Shown one piece after another: positions 16,895 through 25,479 of a stretch of 64,000 nt of DNA. A model generated the notes under the pieces. It did no database searches. It was given only the letters and a program-made list of their open reading frames with translations, and was not told the DNA's origin. The stretch comes from JBFLVU01 sp964589625 (lineage in GTDB: Bacteria; Acidobacteriota; UBA4820; DSQY01): positions 1 to 64,000 of the forward strand of contig CAZPSH010000007.1 in the NCBI GenBank assembly GCA_964589625.1, written 5' to 3'. Every line of letters starts with the position of its first letter. Within the stretch, counting starts at the first letter, position 1. The position numbers were made by a program, and so were the translations under genes.

Positions 16895-17659
16895 ATGCCG
16901 CCGCTCAGTTTCCCCGTCGTCGCCGTCGTCGTCATCTTTCTGGGCTGGCTCTTCTCGTGCATAAACATTTTGAACGAGTACGAGAGGGGCGTCATCTTTC
17001 GCCTGGGCCGCGTCCTTCCCCAACCCAAGGGACCGGGGCTCATCTTCGTCTTCAAGCCCTTCGACCGGATCGTGCGCGTGGCCCTCCGGACCATCGTCCT
17101 CGACGTCCCCCCTCAGGACATCATCACCAAAGACAACGTCTCGGTGAAGGTCAACGCGGTTGTCTACTTTCGGGCCGTGGACCCTCTGAGGGCCATCCTC
17201 CAGGTGGAGAACTACATCTACGCGACCTCCCAACTCTCACAGACCACCCTCCGGTCCATCCTGGGGCAGGCCAGCCTGGACGAGCTCCTCTCCGAGCGGG
17301 AGAAGCTCAGCCAGGAGCTCCAAGAGGTCATTGATCAACATACCGACCCGTGGGGGGTCAAGGTGACCCAGGTGGCCATCAAGCAGGTGGACCTCCCACA
17401 GGACATGCAGCGCGCCATGGCCCTTCAAGCCCAGGCCGAGCGGGAAAAGCGTGCCAAGATCATCAACGCCGACGGCGAATTCCAGGCCTCCCAGACCCTA
17501 GCCAACGCGGCCGATATCATGGCCCAGAATCCCATCACGATGCAGCTGCGGTACCTGCAGACGCTTACCCAGATCAGCGCCGAAAACGCCTCCACGATCG
17601 TATTCCCGGTGCCCGTGGAGTTCCTGAGCGGCCTGTTGAAGGGACGAGACAAGGCGTAG
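16895..17659 (+). CDS. Slipin / stomatin-like SPFH membrane protein
   Basis: A 254-residue SPFH protein: one N-terminal membrane segment (about residues 4-24), then INEYERGVIFRLGRV-type sequence (here NEYERGVIFRLG), VPPQDIITKDNVSVKVNAVVYFR and a long helical region with QAQAEREKRAKIINADGE. It forms oligomeric membrane scaffolds and is the known partner of long-form NfeD. The ATG at 16895 comes after AAGGGAGGG and 2 bp after the nfeD stop. The C-terminus ends in a short hydrophobic peptide, VPVEFLSGLL, the kind of site the NfeD protease cuts. Confidence 0.95.
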   Translation: MPPLSFPVVAVVVIFLGWLFSCINILNEYERGVIFRLGRVLPQPKGPGLIFVFKPFDRIVRVALRTIVLDVPPQDIITKDNVSVKVNAVVYFRAVDPLRAILQVENYIYATSQLSQTTLRSILGQASLDELLSEREKLSQELQEVIDQHTDPWGVKVTQVAIKQVDLPQDMQRAMALQAQAEREKRAKIINADGEFQASQTLANAADIMAQNPITMQLRYLQTLTQISAENASTIVFPVPVEFLSGLLKGRDKA

Positions 17660-17748
17660 CGGAGAAGCCCCATGTCTTTGCCGTCCCGCCTGTCCACGCG
17701 CGCGCTCCCGGATGGGGGCGACCTTCTCCGATCGGGGAGAGGTGACGG

Positions 17749-18798
17749 GTGAAGTCCGCGCGAAGGCTGCCACCGGGGCTCGAATTGGAGGTGTACAGGG
17801 ACCTGGCCCGGACCTTCCGTTCCTTCGAGCTGAAGACCGTGGCCGAAGAGATCTTGAACTCCCTCCTCACCCACTTGTCGGCGGACTACGGTGTGCTCAT
17901 GCTCCTCGGCGAGAAGGGCCACTACGTGGAGCGGATCTTCCGGGCCGGCTTTACCCCTGTCCGCCACACCGCGGACCGGTTTGGGCTTACGCGATCGGAC
18001 GTGGAGGCCCTGGCCCGCGACATGATCCCCAAGTTCAAGACCTTCGGCCCAGGCGCCGGGGATCGCCCCCCTGCCATCGAGGAGGGCGCCCCCATCGGAT
18101 GCCTGGCCCTCTTTCCGATCCAGCTTGTCTACGACTACGCGGGACTCATCCTGCTGGCTTCAAGGGAGGACCGTCACGACTCCACCCTGCTCAATCCGGA
18201 GGGCTTCCGCTTGCTGGAGCGGGCCCTGCCGGACCTTTCCTTCGCGCTCAAGAACGCCCTGACGGCCCGCCGAATGAACGAACTCATCACAAAGGACGAC
18301 CTCACCCTTGCTTTTAATCGCCGCTTCTTTGAGGACTACCTGTCCGAGGAGATGGAGCGCGCCCGGCGGTACAACAACCCTCTCTCCCTCATCTTCCTCG
18401 ACCTTGACGGCCTTCGGGAGGTCAACAACCGGTTCGGCCACGCCATGGGAAGCCGGACCCTCCAGGAGGCCGCGGCCCGCATCATGAACGCCGTCCGCTC
18501 CATCGACAAGGTCATCCGGTACGGCGGCGACGAGTTCTGCATCGTACTGCCGGAGACGCCCTGGGAGGGGGCCCTGGAGGTGGCGGAGCGCATCCGCCAG
18601 AGGCTCGCTTCGACCCCCTTCCTCCTGGAGGAGACCGGAGGGATCGAGATCACGGGATCCTTCGGACTTTCCTCCTATCCTGCCCACGCCCTGACCAAGG
18701 AGGATCTCATCAAGAGGGCCGACGAGGCCATGTACCGGATCAAGAGCCAGACCAAGAACGACATTCAGGTGGCCCGTCCCCTCAAGCGATTCCCGTGA
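17749..18798 (+). CDS. GAF-like sensor diguanylate cyclase
   Basis: Makes cyclic di-GMP from two GTP. The N-terminal 165 residues look like a GAF sensor domain, and the GGDEF domain spans about 180-345. The active-site loop is intact (RYGGDEFCIV), the metal aspartate is in FLDLDGLREVN, and an inhibitory I-site RxxD (RSID) sits five residues before it. An active enzyme with product inhibition is therefore predicted. The GTG start at 17749 follows GGGGAGAGG. It has no membrane segment. It is 7 bp upstream of the DUF4388 gene, which is probably part of the same response pathway. Confidence 0.92.
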   Translation: MKSARRLPPGLELEVYRDLARTFRSFELKTVAEEILNSLLTHLSADYGVLMLLGEKGHYVERIFRAGFTPVRHTADRFGLTRSDVEALARDMIPKFKTFGPGAGDRPPAIEEGAPIGCLALFPIQLVYDYAGLILLASREDRHDSTLLNPEGFRLLERALPDLSFALKNALTARRMNELITKDDLTLAFNRRFFEDYLSEEMERARRYNNPLSLIFLDLDGLREVNNRFGHAMGSRTLQEAAARIMNAVRSIDKVIRYGGDEFCIVLPETPWEGALEVAERIRQRLASTPFLLEETGGIEITGSFGLSSYPAHALTKEDLIKRADEAMYRIKSQTKNDIQVARPLKRFP

Positions 18799-18805
18799 GC
18801 CTCCC

Positions 18806-19915
18806 ATGAGCGACAAAATCACCCTCGGCGGAAGCCTCTCCGACATCAGCCTCCCGATCCTCCTGATGTCCCTGTATCGGGAGCGGGAAACGGGGATCCT
18901 GACCCTCGGGGACGGAACCTGGGACAAGTCCCTTTACCTCAGCGAAGGGTCCGTTGTCTACGCCTCTTCCACGGATCCCGACGACGGACTTTTGGAGGCC
19001 CTTTTCCGGAGAGGCCTCCTCAGCCTGCCCCATTTTCTCAACGCGAGGGAGGCGGCGGGCGGCGGCAGGAGCGTCTACCGCGTGCTGGTGGATCTGGGGG
19101 CCCTCGGACCCGAGGAGGTGGTCGAAGGCGTGACTCAGAACCTCTACGACATCGCCTTCTCGCTCTTCGAGCTCCGGGCCGGAACGTACAGCTTGGGACT
19201 GGCGCCTTTCTCCACGCTGGAAATGGTCACCCTTTCCTTGGAAATCCCCCTCCTCGTCTACAAGGGCATGCAGAGGATCGGAGCGTGGAGCCAGATTTAT
19301 CGCGCGGTGGGCGACCCGTCCACGAGGCTCTCCCGGGTCCGGGACCTCCCGTCCTTCGTTGCCGATTTGGACATGGCCTCCGAGGACGAGCATATTCTCG
19401 CCCTGACCAAGTCCGGTATGAGCGTTTCCTCCATCGTGGACGCCAGCTACCTCCCGGCCTTCCAGACCTACCGGCAACTGTGGATCTTTCTCACGCTGGG
19501 CCTATTGGAGCGGGTGCCTGCGAAGGGCTCCCGCGGGCCCATGGCGGAGGACCTCGAACCTCTCCTGGACCGGTACAACGACCTGTATTCCTACGTGTAT
19601 TCTCAGATCGAACCCACCGAGCGGTCCGAGGATGCCCTCCAGGAGATCTTTCTCGGCCTCCTGTCCTCCCATCCCCGTCTGGCTGACGGGCAGACGGACC
19701 TGGTCCGGTTTGGAAAGCTCGACGTGGATCTGGTCCTCTGGAACCTTCGCGCCTTCCCGGAGGAGGAAAAGTACGGCCGTCTCCAGGCGTTTCTGGAGGA
19801 GGCCCTGTACGCCTTCGTTCTCGCGTCACAGCAGCGCCTCTCCCCCGACGGCCACCAGAGGGTCCTCGCTTATATACGGCGGAACGCGTGTTCCGCCTCC
19901 GGAGACGCCCCTTGA
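18806..19915 (+). CDS. DUF4388 (PATAN-like) domain protein
   Basis: A 369-residue cytoplasmic protein. The first 100 residues match DUF4388: LGGSLSDISLPILLMSLYRERETGIL and LYLSEGSVVYASS are typical. The rest is helical with no catalytic motif I can recognise and resembles the C-terminal part of response-regulator-linked DUF4388 proteins. The family is common in Acidobacteriota and Myxococcota next to signalling genes and is thought to mediate protein interactions. It follows the GGDEF cyclase by 7 bp and overlaps the SPOR gene by 4 bp. The molecular function is unknown. Confidence 0.8.
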   Translation: MSDKITLGGSLSDISLPILLMSLYRERETGILTLGDGTWDKSLYLSEGSVVYASSTDPDDGLLEALFRRGLLSLPHFLNAREAAGGGRSVYRVLVDLGALGPEEVVEGVTQNLYDIAFSLFELRAGTYSLGLAPFSTLEMVTLSLEIPLLVYKGMQRIGAWSQIYRAVGDPSTRLSRVRDLPSFVADLDMASEDEHILALTKSGMSVSSIVDASYLPAFQTYRQLWIFLTLGLLERVPAKGSRGPMAEDLEPLLDRYNDLYSYVYSQIEPTERSEDALQEIFLGLLSSHPRLADGQTDLVRFGKLDVDLVLWNLRAFPEEEKYGRLQAFLEEALYAFVLASQQRLSPDGHQRVLAYIRRNACSASGDAP

Positions 19916-20508
19916 GTAGAGCCCGGTTTCGTGCGGTTCCCTGGAGGCAGGTTTTGTGGATCGGCGCCGGCTCGGTAGCTCTGGCCTTCCTCGTGGCGGC
20001 CGCGTCCTGGCTGTTTACGCCCCGCCCCTCCTCCGACCCGCCTGGGCCTTCCAAACCGGTCCCGGAGTCCATCGTGGAGAGGAAATCCTTCGTCCAGGAA
20101 TCCGCCGGAGCGGATCTGGAGGATCGGGTCGTTCCCTCCGAAGGACCCTCCGATCCCGTGAAGCCCCTTCCCTTTAACCCCGAGCGCCGTCCGGCAGGCG
20201 CCGTATCGGCGCCTTCCCCTGTTCTCGGACCCCCTCCATCCAGTTCACCCCTGGAGGATCGCCGGGCCGAGAAGCCCGGGGAGGCGGTCGGCGTTGCGGT
20301 CCAGCTCGGGGCTTTCGGGACTCCGGCCAACGCACGGGAACTTGCCGGGCGCCTAAAGGCGATGGGTTACGGAGCCCGAGTGGTCTCCAAGGACGGGCGC
20401 CACAAGGTACTGATCCCCGGATTCCCTGACAGGGCCTCCGCCGAAAAGGCGCTCCAGGACCTGAAGCGGGCCGGGTTTTCGGGCGCGTTCGTCGTGTCCC
20501 CGGAGTGA
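19912..20508 (+). CDS. SPOR-domain membrane protein
   Basis: A 198-residue bitopic protein: a short cytoplasmic N-terminus, one helix near residues 13-33 (LWIGAGSVALAFLVAAASWLF), a Pro/Ser-rich periplasmic linker, and a C-terminal SPOR domain of about 70 residues (GVAVQLGAFGTPANARELAGRL ... YGARVVSKDGRHKVLI). SPOR domains bind denuded septal glycan, so a cell-division or envelope role is likely. The TTG at 19912 overlaps the DUF4388 stop (TTGA). A GTG at 19888 is an alternative start with a worse ribosome site. Confidence 0.85.
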   Translation: MSRARFRAVPWRQVLWIGAGSVALAFLVAAASWLFTPRPSSDPPGPSKPVPESIVERKSFVQESAGADLEDRVVPSEGPSDPVKPLPFNPERRPAGAVSAPSPVLGPPPSSSPLEDRRAEKPGEAVGVAVQLGAFGTPANARELAGRLKAMGYGARVVSKDGRHKVLIPGFPDRASAEKALQDLKRAGFSGAFVVSPE

Positions 20509-20510
20509 CC

Positions 20511-20786
20511 ATGGCCAAGGCTCCCAAGCGCCTAGGTTTCGAAAACCGATTGAAGGAACTCGAGGACTTGGTGTCCCGCCTCGAAGACGGAAGTCTGCCC
20601 CTGGAGGAGAGCCTCGCCCTGTTCGAACGCGGGATCCGCCTCAGCCGGGAATTGGAGGCGGAGTTGCAATCCGCGAGCCTTCGCGTGACCCGCCTCCTCG
20701 AGGGGGATTTGCCGAAAGAGTCCCCCCTGGATGCGGATGCCGTTTGCGCGGAGACCCCCGCACGGAATGGCCGAGAGGAGCCATGA
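20511..20786 (+). CDS. xseB: Exodeoxyribonuclease VII small subunit
   Basis: A 91-residue coiled-coil subunit of exonuclease VII, which degrades single-stranded DNA. The core is diagnostic: FENRLKELEDLVSRLEDGSLPLEESLALFERGIRL. A C-terminal tail of about 25 residues is longer than usual and not conserved. A GTG at 20505 overlapping the SPOR stop (GTGA) could also be used. No xseA is in the window, so the large subunit must be encoded elsewhere. It overlaps ispA by 4 bp, the common xseB-ispA arrangement. Confidence 0.94.
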   Translation: MAKAPKRLGFENRLKELEDLVSRLEDGSLPLEESLALFERGIRLSRELEAELQSASLRVTRLLEGDLPKESPLDADAVCAETPARNGREEP

Positions 20787-21676
20787 ATCCAGGCACACTT
20801 TTCCGCTGGGTTCCCCTCGTGGACGAGGCGTTGGACCGGGTCCTCCCGCCCGCCGGAACGGAACCGCGGGAGCTCCACGAGGCCATGCGCTACAGCGTAT
20901 TCGCCGGAGGCAAGCGCCTGCGTCCCATCCTCGCCCTTTGCGCGTACTCGGCAGCGGCGGGCGTCGAGCCGGAAGTCGTCCTGCCCGCCGCGGCGGGACT
21001 GGAATTGCTCCACACCTACAGTTTGATTCACGACGACCTCCCCTCCATGGACAACGACGATCTGCGCCGGGGAAAGCCCACTTGTCACAAGGCTTTCGGC
21101 GAGGCCACGGCCATTCTGGCCGGCGATGCGCTCCAGACGCTCGGGGCCTACCTCCTCTGCGCGGAGCCCAAGGGCGCCCGGTGGACAGCCAGGAGGAATC
21201 GGGTGAGCCGGACCGTCCTGGGGTCCCTCGGATCGCTGGGTATGGCTGGCGGACAGGTCCTTGACCTCCGCTTTACGGGCGCCGGTGCGGAGGCGGACGC
21301 CGAGACCCTGCAGACCATCCACAGGCTGAAGACGGGGGCCTTCCTGGAGGCCTGTCTCATGGCCGGGGCGTTGTGGGCGGGGGCCTCCGCCTTTGTGCGG
21401 CGGGCCCTTCTTCGGTACGGCCGGGCGGTCGGCCTGGCGTTCCAGATCGTGGACGACATCCTGGACGCAACGGAAAGCACCGAAAGCCTGGGCAAGACGG
21501 CCGGGAAGGACGCCGCCCAAGGGAAGGCCACGTTTCCGGCCCTCTGGGGACTGGAAGCGTCCCGGAGGGCCGCCCAGGACCTGCTTTCAGAGGCCCTGCG
21601 GTCGGTCGCGGACCTCGGCCCGGCGAGCCAAGACCTGCGGGAAATCGCTCATTTCGTAGTGAACCGGAGCCGATGA
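20783..21676 (+). CDS. ispA: Polyprenyl (farnesyl/geranylgeranyl) diphosphate synthase
   Basis: Condenses isopentenyl diphosphate with allylic diphosphates to make isoprenoid precursors. The 297-residue protein has the first Asp-rich motif in HDDLPSMDNDD, the second in FQIVDDILDATE and the substrate motif GGKRLRP. The start overlaps xseB as ATGA after GAGAGGAG. The chain length cannot be fixed from sequence. The four residues before the first Asp motif (YSLI) are of the type seen in short-chain enzymes such as IspA. Confidence 0.95.
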   Translation: MNPGTLFRWVPLVDEALDRVLPPAGTEPRELHEAMRYSVFAGGKRLRPILALCAYSAAAGVEPEVVLPAAAGLELLHTYSLIHDDLPSMDNDDLRRGKPTCHKAFGEATAILAGDALQTLGAYLLCAEPKGARWTARRNRVSRTVLGSLGSLGMAGGQVLDLRFTGAGAEADAETLQTIHRLKTGAFLEACLMAGALWAGASAFVRRALLRYGRAVGLAFQIVDDILDATESTESLGKTAGKDAAQGKATFPALWGLEASRRAAQDLLSEALRSVADLGPASQDLREIAHFVVNRSR

Positions 21677-22416
21677 CCGTCCGCGCCGACCTCCTCCTGG
21701 TCCGCCTGGGGCTGGCACCGACTCGCGAGAAGGCCCAGGCCATGCTCATGGCCGGCACCGTCTATCTTGGAGGCCGAAGGGTCGAGAAGCCGGGGCAGAA
21801 GCTGCCCGAGGATTCGAACCTGGAAATCCGCGGCAGGACCTGTCCCTACGTGAGCCGTGGCGGCCTGAAGATGGAGGGGGCCCTGGACGGCCTCGCCCTG
21901 GACGTTCAGGGTCTGGTGTGCGCCGATCTCGGAGCCTCCACAGGAGGTTTCACCGACTGCCTCCTGCAGAGGGGGGCCGTTCGGGTCTACGCGGTGGATG
22001 TGGGACGGGGGCAGCTGCACGAATCCCTGCGACGCGACCCGAGAGTCCGCACCTTCGAGGGGGTCAACGCCCGGAACCTCCCCCGGGACTTTTTCCCCGA
22101 AGCCGTGGACCTCGTGGTGGTGGATGCGTCTTTCATATCCCTCAAACTCCTGCTTCCCTCGATCCTCGCCAGCGCGCCCTCCGCTCGAATCCTGGCCCTC
22201 GTAAAGCCTCAGTTCGAGGCGGGTCGCCGCGAGGTGGGGAAGGGCGGCGTGGTCCGGGACCCCGCCATCCGGGCCCGCGCCGTCGCGGGCGTGGTGGAAC
22301 ATGCGGCCGGCCTGGGCTATACTCTGCTCGCCACCGTGGAGTCGACCGTGAAGGGCCCAAAAGGGAACGTCGAGACCTTTGTCCTGCTGCTCCCTCCAAG
22401 GGAGGAGCGGCCTTGA
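21673..22416 (+). CDS. tlyA: TlyA-family RNA 2'-O-methyltransferase
   Basis: A 247-residue protein with an N-terminal S4 RNA-binding domain (RADLLLVRLGLAPTREKAQ) and a C-terminal FtsJ-like Rossmann methyltransferase. The SAM motif is ADLGASTGGFTDCLLQRGA, and the catalytic lysine region reads VKPQFEAGRREVGKGGVVRD. The family methylates 16S and/or 23S rRNA; some members are described as haemolysins. It overlaps ispA (ATGA) and nadK (TTGA), an arrangement seen widely as xseB-ispA-tlyA-nadK. Confidence 0.94.
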   Translation: MTVRADLLLVRLGLAPTREKAQAMLMAGTVYLGGRRVEKPGQKLPEDSNLEIRGRTCPYVSRGGLKMEGALDGLALDVQGLVCADLGASTGGFTDCLLQRGAVRVYAVDVGRGQLHESLRRDPRVRTFEGVNARNLPRDFFPEAVDLVVVDASFISLKLLLPSILASAPSARILALVKPQFEAGRREVGKGGVVRDPAIRARAVAGVVEHAAGLGYTLLATVESTVKGPKGNVETFVLLLPPREERP

Positions 22417-23342
22417 CCAGGCGACGGATCCGCAAGGTCGCCGTGGCCGCCAAGCCCCAACCCGCGGGCCGCCTTCCCCTTCTTGACCGGCTCCTGGCTC
22501 ACCTCGCTCGGCTTGGCGCCGAAGTGGTCCTCGACGAGGAGGCCTCCAAACTCGCACGAAATCCCCATCTCCGGGTCCTTTCCCGCGCCGAAATCCCGGG
22601 GGAGGCCGACCTGGTGGTTGTCCTGGGGGGAGACGGAACGCTCCTGTCGGTGGCCAGGCATTCCGGACGCCACGGCACCCCCATCCTCGGTGTAAACCTG
22701 GGCAATTTGGGATTCCTCACCGAGGTGAGCGCCTCCGACATGATTGCGGCCGTGGATTCCTGCTTTTCAGGCGAGGCGCGCGTGGAGCGCAGGATGATGC
22801 TCCGCGCCGACCTTCGGCGGGGAGGGAGGACCCGCGCCACCTTCTCTTGTCTGAACGACGTGGTCGTGGCCAAGACCGCGCTGGCCCGCATGATCGACAT
22901 CCGAGTGGACGTGGGGGGAGGCCTGCTTACGACCATGCGCTGCGATGGTATCATCGTGGCCACGCCGACCGGTTCGACCGCCTACAACCTCTCCGCGGGG
23001 GGACCCATCGTCACCCCAGGGATGGATGGAATCCTCATCACGCCCCTTTGCCCTCATACTCTGACCATGCGCCCGCTCGTCGTGGGCGCCACATCGAGGG
23101 TTGACGTGGAACTGATCGGAGAGTCGGGCCCGGTTTTTCTCACGGCGGACGGCCAGGAGGGTCACCCGGTGGAGGGGGGCGACCGGATCGTCGTGCGCCG
23201 GGCTCCGCATTCGGTGCGCCTCGTTACAGACCGGGGGCGCTCCTACTTCTCCCTCCTGAGGGAAAAACTGGGCTGGGGAACACAGCCCACCGGTTCCGAC
23301 CCGGATTCTCCAGGCGTTGCCCGAAACCGAACCCGGGGGTAA
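22413..23342 (+). CDS. nadK: NAD kinase
   Basis: Phosphorylates NAD to NADP using ATP or polyphosphate. The 309-residue protein shows the glycine-rich catalytic motif VVLGGDGTLLS, the NE/D loop as CLNDVVVAK and the second conserved block TPTGSTAYNLSAGGPIV. The TTG start at 22413 overlaps the tlyA stop (TTGA) behind GGGAGGAGCGG; no ATG is close. The C-terminal 30 residues are a low-complexity tail. The conserved LNDVV differs slightly from the usual LNEVV. Confidence 0.94.
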   Translation: MTRRRIRKVAVAAKPQPAGRLPLLDRLLAHLARLGAEVVLDEEASKLARNPHLRVLSRAEIPGEADLVVVLGGDGTLLSVARHSGRHGTPILGVNLGNLGFLTEVSASDMIAAVDSCFSGEARVERRMMLRADLRRGGRTRATFSCLNDVVVAKTALARMIDIRVDVGGGLLTTMRCDGIIVATPTGSTAYNLSAGGPIVTPGMDGILITPLCPHTLTMRPLVVGATSRVDVELIGESGPVFLTADGQEGHPVEGGDRIVVRRAPHSVRLVTDRGRSYFSLLREKLGWGTQPTGSDPDSPGVARNRTRG

Positions 23343-23371
23343 ACTCGAATCGTCTGCTAGGAGGTTTCGCG

Positions 23372-24466
23372 ATGAAAGGCTTCTGCACCGTTCTGTCCAC
23401 CTTGGCCCTCGTCGTGGGAGTGATCGCCGGAACCGCCGCGATCGCCCAGGAAGCAACACCGACCAAGATTTCCGAGCCCCTGCCGCCCCAGAAAGAGAGC
23501 CCCGCTCCGGAGAAAACTCCTCCGGCCCCCCTTGCGGATCCCCCCGAGGCCGTGGTGACCGAAATGACCTTCGACGCCGGCACGGTGAGCCGGGGATCGG
23601 TCATCAAGCACGACTTCATCATCGAGAACCGTGGCCGCGGGCCTTTGGAGATTACCCGGGTCCACGCCGCGTGCGGATGCACCGTCACCGAATACGACCG
23701 GAAAATCGAGCCCGGGAAAACGGGCAAGATCACGGCCAGCGTCAGCACGGCCGCCTTCTCGGGACCCATCCACAAGACCATCAACGTCGTCACCTCGGAC
23801 CCCAAGCTCTCGAACTTCCAGCTCGGAGTGAAGGCCGTAGTGAAATCCATCCTCCACGTCCAGCCGTCTGAAAACCAGCAGCTAGGCCTCGTGTACAAGG
23901 GGCAGTCCCAGGAACGAACCTTCACCATCTCCTCCGAGGATGGAACGCCCTTCGAGGTAACGTCCGTCCAGGCCGACGACGCCGCCCTCCAATGGGACAT
24001 CAAAATGGCGGAGGACAAGAAGTCCGCGACCTTCAAGGTGGTTCTTCCCGCAGATCATGCCGTGGGACCCATCAACGGGCGCTTCGTCCTGGCCACCTCC
24101 CACCCAAAGGTAGACAAGCTGAACCTGAATCTCTTCGGCACGATCCGCGATCCCCTGACCGTGTATCCCCCCCAGGTGGTCTACTCGGGCCTGAACCGCA
24201 ATTACGTGAACGAGCACCCGGAGGACATCAATCTGAACAAGACCGTCACGGTGGCCTTCGAGATGGGACCGGAGCTGCAGATCCACAACGTCACGTCGAG
24301 CCTGAAGAACCTGACGTCCGAGGTTCAGACCATCACGCCCAATCAGCGTTACAGTGTCAAGCTGAAGCTCGTTCCGCCCCTGGAAATCGGCAACATCGAC
24401 GCCGCCCTCACGATCGAAACCAGTAAGGGGCCCATCACGGTCCCCGTTCGGGGCAAAATCTTCTAA
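23372..24466 (+). CDS. Secreted DUF1573-domain protein
   Basis: A 364-residue exported protein with a signal peptide (about residues 1-24, ending IAQA) and a Pro-rich linker. The DUF1573 domain at about 60-155 has the typical HDFIIENRGRGPLEITRVHAACGCT, including a Cys-Gly-Cys pair. The remainder contains one or two further Ig-like beta domains. DUF1573 proteins are exported and often structural, and their exact role is unknown. It stands alone between nadK and a strong terminator, with a good GGAGG ribosome site. Confidence 0.85.
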   Translation: MKGFCTVLSTLALVVGVIAGTAAIAQEATPTKISEPLPPQKESPAPEKTPPAPLADPPEAVVTEMTFDAGTVSRGSVIKHDFIIENRGRGPLEITRVHAACGCTVTEYDRKIEPGKTGKITASVSTAAFSGPIHKTINVVTSDPKLSNFQLGVKAVVKSILHVQPSENQQLGLVYKGQSQERTFTISSEDGTPFEVTSVQADDAALQWDIKMAEDKKSATFKVVLPADHAVGPINGRFVLATSHPKVDKLNLNLFGTIRDPLTVYPPQVVYSGLNRNYVNEHPEDINLNKTVTVAFEMGPELQIHNVTSSLKNLTSEVQTITPNQRYSVKLKLVPPLEIGNIDAALTIETSKGPITVPVRGKIF

Positions 24467-24488
24467 GAGGCCATTCGACCCAACACCG

Positions 24489-24521
24489 AAGAGCCGGGGG
24501 CGCAAAGCCCCCGGCTCTTTT
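24489..24521. terminator. Bidirectional rho-independent terminator
   Basis: A perfect 13-bp stem (left 24489-24501, right 24507-24519) with a five-base loop is followed by T residues on the plus strand and preceded by As/Ts useful to the minus strand. It lies between the converging DUF1573 gene and efp and probably ends both transcripts. Confidence 0.92.
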
Positions 24522-24543
24522 ATATTGGCACGCCTCCGTGGGC

Positions 24544-25107
24544 TCAGCCCACCTTTTCTCGATAGCTGCCGTCCCGGGTATCGACCACGATGCGGTCCCC
24601 GGGATTGAGGTGGAAGGGCACGCTCACAACAGCCCCCGTGTTGCACCGGGCCGGCTTGCCCCCGGAAACCGTATCGCCCTTGAATCCGGGGTCCGTTTCC
24701 TCGATGGTGAGGGTCACGAAATTGGGAAGGTCCACGCCCAAGGGCTCGCCGTCGTGCAGGAGGACGCTGATCTCCAGGTTCTCGGTGAGGTACTTGACGG
24801 CATCCCCGAGAACGTCCTCCGGGATGACGATCTGCTCGAAGGTCGTCTGGTCCATGAAATGGTACTCGGTGCCCTCTTTGTACAGGAACTGCATTCGGCT
24901 TTCTTGCGTCTCGGCGGTTTCGACCTTGTCCCCGGCCTTGACGGTCTTTTCGAGGACCTGCCCGGTTCTTAGGTTTCGCACCTTGGCGCGCGTGAAGGCC
25001 GATCCTTTTCCCGGCTTCACGTGGTCCGCGTCCACTACCTCGTAAGCGTCGCCGTCGATGAGCAGCTTGACGCCCTTGCGAATCTGGTTGCTGGTGATCA
25101 CACCCAT
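24544..25107 (-). CDS. efp: Translation elongation factor P
   Basis: Relieves ribosome stalling at polyproline stretches. The 187-residue protein has the three expected beta domains. The modifiable loop reads HVKPGKGSAFTR, with lysine at the tip as in EpmA/EpmB-type or hydroxylated EF-P. No EpmA or EpmB gene is in the window. It is the last gene of the pil cluster, 18 bp after the roadblock gene, and Pro-rich linkers in the upstream PilQ are plausible substrates. Confidence 0.97.
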   Translation of the reverse strand: MGVITSNQIRKGVKLLIDGDAYEVVDADHVKPGKGSAFTRAKVRNLRTGQVLEKTVKAGDKVETAETQESRMQFLYKEGTEYHFMDQTTFEQIVIPEDVLGDAVKYLTENLEISVLLHDGEPLGVDLPNFVTLTIEETDPGFKGDTVSGGKPARCNTGAVVSVPFHLNPGDRIVVDTRDGSYREKVG

Positions 25108-25125
25108 GGGGCTCCCTCCGAACCC

Positions 25126-25479
25126 TTATTTTAGGACGTCTTGGAACTCGTGCGCAAGTCGCTGGACGGCGAACCGGGCCATGCCCGTGGCCGTGGCAGG
25201 ATCGGTGACCACGAGGATGAAGAGGCCCTCTGCCAGGGAACACAGCAGGATATTTTCCGCATCGGTCCGAATTATGACCTCCCGGAGGGGACCCAGCGCG
25301 ATTTCTCCGCGAAGACGCCTCAGGGTCTTCAAAACCCCGTTCATCTCCGCGCTCAGCACCTCGTGGGGCAGATCCTCGAGGACGAAGCGGTCTACCTCGA
25401 TGCCGTCGTCTCCCACCACGGCCACCGCCCGAAAACCCGGGAGCCCGTCGCGTAGCTTCTTGAACAGGGGGCTAAACAT
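25126..25479 (-). CDS. Roadblock/LC7-like protein
   Basis: A 117-residue protein fitting the roadblock/LC7 (MglB-like) fold: GLPGFRAVAVVGDDGIEVD at the start, a central helix, and a C-terminal strand-helix pair ending RLAHEFQDVL. Such proteins regulate small Ras-like GTPases such as MglA, which sets type IV pilus polarity in Myxococcus. No MglA gene is adjacent. It overlaps the TPR gene by 8 bp and sits in the pil operon, supporting a motility role by context only. Confidence 0.78.
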   Translation of the reverse strand: MFSPLFKKLRDGLPGFRAVAVVGDDGIEVDRFVLEDLPHEVLSAEMNGVLKTLRRLRGEIALGPLREVIIRTDAENILLCSLAEGLFILVVTDPATATGMARFAVQRLAHEFQDVLK

